Part shown: one piece after another, positions 15,520 through 20,894 of the stretch
How the letters are laid out: each line of letters begins with the position of its first letter
Numbering within the stretch: the first letter of the stretch is position 1
Assembly: GCA_050245975.1 (NCBI GenBank)
Contig: JBFWWW010000053.1
Location: 1-20,894 of the forward strand
Length of the DNA stretch: 20,894 nt
Source: JBFWWW01 sp050245975
GTDB lineage: Bacteria > Pseudomonadota > Alphaproteobacteria > Rhizobiales > Hyphomicrobiaceae
Direction of reading: 5' to 3'
The notes under the pieces: model-generated
The model's database searches: none
What the model saw: only the letters and a program-made list of their open reading frames with translations
What the model was told of the DNA's origin: nothing
Position numbers and translations under genes: made by a program

Positions 15520-15981
15520 CTATGGGTTCAAATCGATGGTCATGAACACGCTGTTTGGATCAGGTCTGTAGCTGGAAAAGGGACCGCACGGCGCGAATCC
15601 AAATCTGGAATAAAGAAGCCGCGCCGGAGCAAACGCATCCATCGAGCCGGTCTCCAGACTGAGCCGACGGTATCCACGTGCCTTCGATGCGGCAATGATG
15701 TGCTTCAGCATGGCAGCACCGACGCCGCGCCCGCGAAAGGAAGCGGCAGTGTGCATCGACTTGACTTCGCCATGAGTCGCATCGAGCTCTTTCAGGGCGC
15801 CGCACCCGACCAGCGTCGGCCCGTCCCAAATACTCCAGAATGTGATGTCCCGCGCTCTCAACGCATCGAGATCCAGGGCATGCATACTCTCCGGAGGCGA
15901 GCTGCTGGTCGTATGGTGCAGGTGGGCGACAAGCAACTCCGCGATCTCCGGCCCGCGCAGATCGTCCTCGCGAATGTCCAT
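15520..15981 (-). CDS. GNAT-family N-acetyltransferase
   Basis: A 153-residue GCN5-related acetyltransferase. The acetyl-CoA binding motif A is VKSMHTAASFRGRGVGAAML, with the RGRGVG pyrophosphate loop at 83-88. It is followed by the conserved ARGYRRLSLETG strand-helix and the C-terminal YSRFGFAPCGPFSSYRPD motif. The substrate is unknown. The ATG at 15981 has AGGGAAA upstream; a longer frame to 16161 would overlap the dehydrogenase gene. It lies 14 nt after the acyl-CoA dehydrogenase stop on the same strand, so it may be the last gene of that operon. It converges on nsrR with only 9 nt between stops. Confidence 0.87.
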   Translation of the reverse strand: MDIREDDLRGPEIAELLVAHLHHTTSSSPPESMHALDLDALRARDITFWSIWDGPTLVGCGALKELDATHGEVKSMHTAASFRGRGVGAAMLKHIIAASKARGYRRLSLETGSMDAFAPARLLYSRFGFAPCGPFSSYRPDPNSVFMTIDLNP

Positions 15982-15995
15982 CGTTTCCCTGCCGC

Positions 15996-17162
15996 TCAAT
16001 AGGACTTCGGCAATCCGAGCACTTTCTCCGCGATAAAGCAAAGCACCAGTTGCGGGCTCACCGGAGCGATGCGCGGGATCATCACCTCGCGCAAGTAGCG
16101 CTCGACGTGAAACTCCTTGGCATAGCCGAAGCCGCCATGCGTCATCACCGCCTGCTGGCACGCGTCGAACCCTGCCTCGCCGGCAAGATACTTGGCCGCA
16201 TTGGCCGCAGCGCCGCTCGGGCGGTTGGTGTCGTAGTGCCAGGCGGCCGACATGGTCATGAGCCAGGCAGCCTCGAGCTCCATCCAGTTCTTGGCCAGAG
16301 GATGCTGGATTGCCTGGTTCTGTCCGATCGGACGATTGAAGACGATCCGCTCCTTGGCATACGCCGTGGCACGCGTCAGGGCGAGCCGTCCCAGGCCTAC
16401 CGCTTCGGCTGCGATCAGGATGCGCTCGGGGTTCATACCGTGCAGGATGTACTCGAACCCCCGCCCCTCCTCGCCGATCCTGTCCTCGACCGGGATTTCG
16501 AAGTTCTCGATGAACAGCTCGTTCGAGTCGACCGCCTTGCGGCCCATCTTCTCGATTTCATGCACCGTGATGCGCTTGCGGTCGAAGTCCGTATAGAACA
16601 GGCTCAGCCCTTCGGTCGGCCGCTTCACGTCTTCCAGCCGTGTCGTGCGCGCGAGCAGAAGGATCTTGTCGGCGACCTGTGCCGTGGAGATCCAGACCTT
16701 GGTGCCGTTGACCACATAACGATCGCCCTTGCGCGCGGCGAACGTCTTGAGCTGCGTGGTGTTGAGACCAGTGTTCGGCTCCGTCACGGCAAAGCAGCTC
16801 TTCTCCTTGCCGGCGATCATCGGCGGGAGCATGCGCTGCTTCTGCTGCTCGGTGCCGAACACGACAATGGGATTGAGGCCGAAAACGTTGATGTGGATCG
16901 CCGAGGCGCCGGACATCCCGGCCCCCGACTCGGCGATCGTGCGCATCATGATGGCTGCTTCCGTAATTCCCAGACCGGAGCCCCCGTAAGCTTCTGGAAT
17001 GCAGATGCCGAGCCATCCGGCCTTGGCGAGCGCCGCATGGAAATCGGACGGAAACCCGCCGGTCTTGTCCTTCTCGAGCCAGTAGTCGTCATCGAACTCG
17101 CGGCAAAGCTTGAGAACGGACTCCCGCAACTCGTCCTGCTCGGGTGTCATTGCGAAATCCAT
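15996..17162 (-). CDS. Acyl-CoA dehydrogenase family protein with an unusual active site
   Basis: A 388-residue FAD-dependent acyl-CoA dehydrogenase. Hallmarks are GICIPEAYGGSGLG (52-65), CFAVTEPNTGLNTTQ (123-137), VNGTKVWIST (151-160) and the C-terminal QAVMTHGGFGYAKEFHVERYLRE. Electrons would pass to electron-transfer flavoprotein. The usual catalytic Glu of the IYEGT motif is absent: the matching stretch is RIAPVSPQ (364-371). Glu246 in MNPERI sits where isovaleryl-CoA and long-chain dehydrogenases carry their base, so it may act instead. The ATG at 17162 has AAGGAGAG upstream. It follows the CoA-transferase gene by 46 nt, and substrate supply by that enzyme is the obvious reading. The acyl substrate is unknown. 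Confidence 0.9.
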   Translation of the reverse strand: MDFAMTPEQDELRESVLKLCREFDDDYWLEKDKTGGFPSDFHAALAKAGWLGICIPEAYGGSGLGITEAAIMMRTIAESGAGMSGASAIHINVFGLNPIVVFGTEQQKQRMLPPMIAGKEKSCFAVTEPNTGLNTTQLKTFAARKGDRYVVNGTKVWISTAQVADKILLLARTTRLEDVKRPTEGLSLFYTDFDRKRITVHEIEKMGRKAVDSNELFIENFEIPVEDRIGEEGRGFEYILHGMNPERILIAAEAVGLGRLALTRATAYAKERIVFNRPIGQNQAIQHPLAKNWMELEAAWLMTMSAAWHYDTNRPSGAAANAAKYLAGEAGFDACQQAVMTHGGFGYAKEFHVERYLREVMIPRIAPVSPQLVLCFIAEKVLGLPKSY

Positions 17163-17208
17163 TGCCTCTCTCCTTGTCCTGTTTCCGCGCGTCCCCAAGC
17201 CGGGTCTC

Positions 17209-18423
17209 TCACGACCGGGTTGCGGCTCTTCCATCCTGCCTGACGACGCCGGCGGCCAGAAGGCCGTCTATTTCCGTTTCGCTCATACCTGCCTCGCGCA
17301 GGATTTCGGTGCTGTGCTCGCCGAGCCGCGGCGCCGGCCGCGTGGGCTCCGGCTGCGTGTGGCTCCACGTGCTCGGCGGACGCATGGACCGGATGCTGCC
17401 CTCGCTCGGATGCTCGACAGTTGAAAAGAAATCCGTCGCCTTGAGGTGCGGGTCTTCCAGAAGCGACTCCAATGTATTCAACGGCGTCACTGGAATATCG
17501 GCGCGATCGAGAATCTCGAGCCACTCCGCCGTGGGTCTCTGGCGGAATATCGCCGCAACCTCGGCATAAATCTCGTTGATGTGCTTGAGGCGCGCCGCGT
17601 GATTGGCAAACCGCGGATCGGAGAAGGCATCCTCTCGCCCCGTCGCCCGGAAGAAACTTTCCCACTGCTTGTCATTGTAGATCAGCGCGCAGACATAACC
17701 GTCGCTTGTGCGATACGGCTTGCGCTCGGGAGCCATGAGCCGAACGTATCCCGCGCCGCCCTCGGGTGGATTGAACGTCAGCCCGCCCATGTGATCGCCC
17801 AGCACGAAGCTCGCCATGGTCTCGAACATCGGAATATCCACGCGCTGACCCTGGCCGGTGATCCCACGATGCAGAAGGGCGGCGAGAATCGCATTGACGG
17901 CGCACAGGCCGACGACCCGGTCGGCGATCGTGACCGGCAGATAGCGCGGCGTCCCATCGCCCACCGCGGCAATGAGCGTCGGGATCGCGACGGCGCCCTG
18001 AATGAGATCGTCGTAGGCCGGCCGCGCGGCATAAGGGCCATCCTGGCCGTAACCGAAGGCCCCGGCATAAATAATGCGCGGATTGACGGCTGCGATCTCG
18101 TCGTATCCGAGCCCCAGGCGGACCATGGCCTGCGGACGCACATTGTAAAGCAGCACGTCGGCGTTTTTCACAAGCCGCAACAGTGCGTCCCGGCCCGCGG
18201 GCTGCTTGAGATCGATGGCGATGCTGCGCTTGCTGCGGTTGAGCGTGAGAAACATCGCGCCCATGCCGGGATGACGCGCCGGCTCGATCTGGCGCACGAT
18301 GTCGCCCTGCGGCGGCTCGATCTTGACGACGTCGGCGCCCATGTCGGCGAGCTGCAACGTCGCATAGGGACCCATCAGGACCGTCGTCAAATCCAGAATG
18401 CGCAATCCCTGCAAGGGCCCCAT
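17209..18423 (-). CDS. CaiB/BaiF-family (class III) CoA-transferase
   Basis: A 404-residue CoA-transferase that moves CoA between carboxylic acids. The N terminus GLRILDLTTVLMGPYATLQLADMGADVVKIEPP is characteristic of the family. Asp168 (TIADRVVG) matches the catalytic Asp of formyl-CoA transferase that forms a mixed anhydride with the substrate. The adjacent LAALLHRGITGQGQRVDIPMFE is also typical. The ATG at 18423 has GAGGAA 3-8 nt upstream and a good promoter at 18491-18519. It starts a minus-strand operon with the acyl-CoA dehydrogenase and probably the GNAT gene, so it likely activates an acid that the dehydrogenase then oxidises. The donor and acceptor acids cannot be named from sequence. 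Confidence 0.92.
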   Translation of the reverse strand: MGPLQGLRILDLTTVLMGPYATLQLADMGADVVKIEPPQGDIVRQIEPARHPGMGAMFLTLNRSKRSIAIDLKQPAGRDALLRLVKNADVLLYNVRPQAMVRLGLGYDEIAAVNPRIIYAGAFGYGQDGPYAARPAYDDLIQGAVAIPTLIAAVGDGTPRYLPVTIADRVVGLCAVNAILAALLHRGITGQGQRVDIPMFETMASFVLGDHMGGLTFNPPEGGAGYVRLMAPERKPYRTSDGYVCALIYNDKQWESFFRATGREDAFSDPRFANHAARLKHINEIYAEVAAIFRQRPTAEWLEILDRADIPVTPLNTLESLLEDPHLKATDFFSTVEHPSEGSIRSMRPPSTWSHTQPEPTRPAPRLGEHSTEILREAGMSETEIDGLLAAGVVRQDGRAATRS

Positions 18424-18490
18424 CGTTCCTCGCCGCCTTCGTATGAAATGGCCTCGGATGCTCGGCTCTCCGATGCATCCTTATTCGCAC

Positions 18491-18519
18491 ATAACATTCA
18501 GATACATGAACAGTGTCAA
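18491..18519 (-). promoter_or_regulatory. Sigma70-type promoter for the CoA-transferase operon
   Basis: On the minus strand, TTGACA (18514-18519) is followed by a 17-nt spacer and TGTTAT (18491-18496; 4 of 6 -10 bases). The predicted start near 18484 leaves a leader of about 60 nt. It lies in the 239-nt gap between the two divergent CoA-metabolism operons. Confidence 0.55.
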
Positions 18520-18573
18520 GCGCCCGCATCGCGCGCGAACACTGCGATCGCCATGATCGCCTGTTGTGCGCAA

Positions 18574-18596
18574 GTATGAATATCGTGTATGAATAT
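18574..18596 (+). repeat. Tandem GTATGAATAT direct repeat
   Basis: GTATGAATAT occurs at 18574-18583 and again at 18587-18596, 13 bp apart, in an AT-rich patch of the divergent gap. TTGTGC (18564-18569) with an 18-nt spacer to TATGAA (18588-18593) could be the plus-strand promoter, so the repeat may be its -10 region or a regulator site. Confidence 0.45.
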
Positions 18597-18662
18597 GAAC
18601 GATACCAATCCTGCGCCGGCGGCGCCCACGAACGAACTTTCACGACCAAAAAGGAGACCGGA

Positions 18663-19655
18663 ATGACGGCCGAGCAGCGCTTGAAAAGCAGTAGGATTTG
18701 CAGCCTGCTCGGTATCGAGTACCCCATTCTTCAGGCCGGCATGGGTCAAGTGGCATACGGAGCTCTCGCCGCGGCCGTGTCGGAAGCCGGCGGGCTCGGC
18801 GTCATCGGCAGCGGCTATCTGAGCGGCGAGGAGCTGCGCAAGGAAATCCGTATCGTGCGCGAGCGCACCAAAAAGCCGTTCGGGGTCGACATCCTGTTTG
18901 CTGCGACCGCGAGCAAGAGCGAGGAGAGCCTGCGCTACACCAACCGGGTGCAGGAGCAGATCGACGTCACGCTCGATGAAAAGGTGCCGGTGCTGATATC
19001 CGGCCTCGGCAACCCTCTGCTGGTGATCGATGAGGCGCATCGGCGCGGCATGAAGGTAATGTCGGTGGTCGGCAACGCCAGGCAGGCGCGGAAGCTCGTC
19101 GACGATGGCGTCGATGCCATCATCGCCTCCGGGCATGAGGGTGGCGGGCACGTCGGCCGCGTGGGAACCATGGTCCTGGTTCCGCAGGTGGTCGACCAGA
19201 TCAAGGTGCCCGTCGTCGCCGGCGGAGGGCTTGCCGATGGCCGCGGGCTCATCGCATCGATGGCACTCGGAGCGTGCGGCGTCTGGATGGGTACCCGTTT
19301 CATCGCCACGCATGAGGCGCGCGCACACGAGCGCTATAAGAAAAAGCTTGTCGATATCGACGAAGAGGGCACTATCGTGACGCGCGCGCACAGCGGAAAG
19401 CCCTGCCGCCTCGTACGCAACAAATTCACCGACCACTGGAGCGCGCACCAGGACACCATTGCGGCCTATCCGCATCAGCTCGAGACCATCGGCGCGCCGG
19501 CCTCGGTCCTCGGCCGCATCGAAGGCGACGTCGACAATGGTTCGCTGCCGGCCGGTCAGGGTGCCGCCCTTGTCCATTCCGTGCCCTCGGCAAGCGATGT
19601 GGTCCATGCCATCTACACGGAGGCCTGCGACGTCCTTCGTGGCCTTTCGGCATAG
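18663..19655 (+). CDS. Nitronate monooxygenase / 2-nitropropane dioxygenase-family flavoprotein
   Basis: A 330-residue FMN-dependent TIM-barrel protein of the nitronate monooxygenase/FabK superfamily. PILQAGMGQVAYGALAAAVSEAGGLGVIGSG (21-51) opens the barrel. SGHEGGGHVG (156-165) matches the conserved AxEAGGHxG-like loop, with His163 as the candidate catalytic base, and AGGGLADGRG (186-195) and MGTRF (209-213) are the phosphate-binding signatures. AAAAGGAGA lies upstream of the ATG at 18663; the longer frame to 18513 has no support. Many family members carry out reactions other than nitronate oxidation, and its position before two CoA-lyase/transferase genes suggests a redox step in CoA-ester catabolism or a detoxifying role. 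Confidence 0.88.
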   Translation: MTAEQRLKSSRICSLLGIEYPILQAGMGQVAYGALAAAVSEAGGLGVIGSGYLSGEELRKEIRIVRERTKKPFGVDILFAATASKSEESLRYTNRVQEQIDVTLDEKVPVLISGLGNPLLVIDEAHRRGMKVMSVVGNARQARKLVDDGVDAIIASGHEGGGHVGRVGTMVLVPQVVDQIKVPVVAGGGLADGRGLIASMALGACGVWMGTRFIATHEARAHERYKKKLVDIDEEGTIVTRAHSGKPCRLVRNKFTDHWSAHQDTIAAYPHQLETIGAPASVLGRIEGDVDNGSLPAGQGAALVHSVPSASDVVHAIYTEACDVLRGLSA

Positions 19656-19665
19656 GAGAAAGCCC

Positions 19666-20499
19666 ATGATCGTACGCAGTCTCCTCTTTGCTCCCGCCAA
19701 TCGGCTCGATCTTGTCGCCAAGTTTCCCGCTTCGCGTGCCGACTGCGTGGTGATCGACCTGGAGGACGGAACGCCGGCCGGGGAGCGCCCGTCTGCGCGC
19801 CAGACGCTCAAAAAAGCCGTTGAATCGGCCGCCGGCCGTGCCCCGGTTTACGTCCGCGTCAACGAAATCGCATCGGGCGACTATGCCGACGACATGGCCG
19901 CGGTTCTTGGCACGGCGGCCGCCGGTGTCGTGGTGCCGAAGATCGCCGACGCGGCCGCAGTGGCCACTGTTCTCAAAACACTGGGCGCCGGCCGCACGAT
20001 CATCGCCGGCATCGAGTCCATCAGCGGTGTGCTCAATGCCGACGCCATCGCAGCGGCATCGCCGGCGATTGCCGCCCTGTACTTCGGCGCCGAGGACTTC
20101 GGCGCTGAAATGGGTGCGCGGCGGACGCTTGAGGGGACGGAAGTGCTGTACGCCCGCTCCCGCGTCGTGCTGGCCGCCAGGGCGGCGCGCGTTCCAGCTG
20201 TCGATCAGGCCGTGATCCAAATTCGCGACGACGCGCAGTTCCGCCGCGACGCCGAGATGGGCCGCAACCTCGGCTACGAAGGCAAGATCTGTCTCAATCC
20301 CAAGCAGACCGCGCTCGCAAACGAGGTCTTTGCGCCGTCGGCCGCAGAGGTCGAGCGCGCGCGCCGCCTGATCGCGGTCTACGAGGCGGCGCAAAAGAAG
20401 GGTCAGGGCGCGATCGACTTTGAAGGCCAGATGGTGGATGGACCGCTGCTCAAGAACGCCCAGGCCATCGTTGCCGCTGCGGAACGGGGAGGCGCCTGA
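19666..20499 (+). CDS. HpcH/HpaI aldolase / citrate lyase beta (CitE)-like protein
   Basis: A 277-residue CitE-like TIM-barrel lyase. Motifs run RSLLFAPANR (4-13), CVVIDLEDGTP (27-37), VYVRVNE with Arg64, IIAGIESISGVLN with Glu117, LYFGAEDFGAEMG with Asp144, and GYEGKICLNPKQ. Arg, Glu and Asp are the substrate/Mg2+ residues of malyl-CoA, citramalyl-CoA and citryl-CoA lyases. No CitD or CitF partner is visible, so a stand-alone (3S)-malyl-CoA- or citramalyl-CoA-type lyase or thioesterase is more likely than a citrate lyase subunit. The ATG at 19666 has AGGAG upstream, 10 nt after the flavoprotein stop, and its stop overlaps the next start (TGATG). Confidence 0.9.
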   Translation: MIVRSLLFAPANRLDLVAKFPASRADCVVIDLEDGTPAGERPSARQTLKKAVESAAGRAPVYVRVNEIASGDYADDMAAVLGTAAAGVVVPKIADAAAVATVLKTLGAGRTIIAGIESISGVLNADAIAAASPAIAALYFGAEDFGAEMGARRTLEGTEVLYARSRVVLAARAARVPAVDQAVIQIRDDAQFRRDAEMGRNLGYEGKICLNPKQTALANEVFAPSAAEVERARRLIAVYEAAQKKGQGAIDFEGQMVDGPLLKNAQAIVAAAERGGA

Positions 20500-20894
20500 T
20501 GCCGAAAACCATCGCGGCCGCCGATCTTGATCTGAAGTCCATCATCAAGCCCGGCGACCAGATCGTATGGGGCCAGGCCACGGGCGAGCCCCAGACGCTT
20601 ACCGAAGCATTGGTGGCGCAGCGCCAGGACATCGGTCCGGTCTCGGTTTTTCTTGGCGCCGGCTTCAGCGATACCCTCAAACCCGAGCACGCAGACCGCA
20701 TCCGGTTTCGAGGCTTCGGGGGGATCGGCACCCATCGCCGCCTGGCAAAGGCCGGCGTCCTGGAGATCGTCCCCTGCCATGTCGGTCAGATCGGCCGTTA
20801 CATCGAGGACGGTACAATCGCCTGCGATGTCGCCTTCATACAGGTCAGCCCCGCAAACAGCGCCGGTGAACACAGCTTCGGCGTCGTGAACGTC
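20499..20894 (+). CDS. Acetyl-CoA hydrolase/transferase-family protein, N-terminal part (cut by window end)
   Basis: The frame is open from the ATG at 20499 to the window edge, giving 132 residues with no stop. It reads as the N-terminal domain of the acetyl-CoA hydrolase / 4-hydroxybutyrate CoA-transferase family: KSIIKPGDQIVWGQATGEPQTL, then FLGAGFSDTLKPEH, FRGFGGIGTHRRL, VPCHVGQIGRYIEDG and DVAFIQVSPANSAGEHSFG. The catalytic Glu of this class lies in the part beyond the window. Its start shares a base with the CitE stop (TGATG), and GGGGAGG upstream serves as ribosome site. A CoA-transferase beside a CitE-like lyase recalls itaconate-type pathways, but the acid is not identified. Confidence 0.85.
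   Translation, partial: MPKTIAAADLDLKSIIKPGDQIVWGQATGEPQTLTEALVAQRQDIGPVSVFLGAGFSDTLKPEHADRIRFRGFGGIGTHRRLAKAGVLEIVPCHVGQIGRYIEDGTIACDVAFIQVSPANSAGEHSFGVVNV

Noticed and set aside
18516..19811. Minus-strand open frame (431 codons) opposite the nitronate monooxygenase-like gene
   Set aside because: The plus strand encodes clear FMN-barrel motifs; the minus frame has none and crosses two plus-strand genes.
1..20894. Mobile elements, CRISPR arrays, tRNA or rRNA genes
   Set aside because: No transposase or integrase motif, no regularly spaced repeats, and no tRNA-like cloverleaf or rRNA sequence was noticed; genes are collinear and similar in base use throughout.

Overview
The window is GC-rich, densely coded chromosomal DNA. 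It most likely comes from an alphaproteobacterium of the Hyphomicrobiales (Bradyrhizobium-like). The grounds are the style of the two ABC importers, an FCD-type GntR regulator, an NsrR-type Rrf2 regulator next to a group III truncated globin, and many CoA-ester enzymes; this placement is inference. I see no rRNA, tRNA, CRISPR array, insertion sequence or phage gene. All genes look intact except the last, which runs off the window edge.

Layout. (1) 79-2374, + strand: a haem-free sulfite-oxidase-like molybdenum enzyme and a zinc alcohol dehydrogenase. (2) 2472-7721, +: a family-5 (peptide/nickel-type) ABC importer with a good sigma70-type promoter, a binding protein, two permeases and a double ATPase. 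(3) 7742-9020: a glyoxalase/VOC protein (-) diverging from a GntR/FCD regulator (+), with a TGGTCAGACCA operator-like palindrome between them. (4) 9148-13596, +: a family-1 (sugar-type) ABC importer with a Tat-exported binding protein, two permeases and a MalK-like ATPase. (5) 13690-15510: an apparent nitric-oxide-response module. A three-gene, translationally coupled minus-strand operon (small membrane protein, 7Fe ferredoxin, group III truncated haemoglobin) diverges from an nsrR-like gene, and two 23-bp NsrR-type operators lie between them. (6) 15520-20894: CoA-linked catabolism. On the minus strand are a CaiB/BaiF CoA-transferase, an acyl-CoA dehydrogenase and a GNAT acetyltransferase. On the plus strand are a nitronate-monooxygenase-like flavoprotein, a CitE-like lyase and the start of an acetyl-CoA hydrolase/transferase-family protein.

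How the parts work together. Both importers have a strong perfect hairpin directly after the binding-protein gene and before the first permease, which would suit making more binding protein than membrane components. Region 5 is the most coherent and most interesting unit. The regulator should sense NO through its Fe-S cluster, the globin keeps all the haem-pocket residues expected for NO/O2 chemistry, and the ferredoxin is a ready electron donor that trHb III proteins otherwise lack. Region 6 has the set of activities expected for activating an organic acid as its CoA ester, oxidising it and cleaving it, possibly a C5 dicarboxylate of the itaconate/methylsuccinate type; the substrate is not shown by the sequence.
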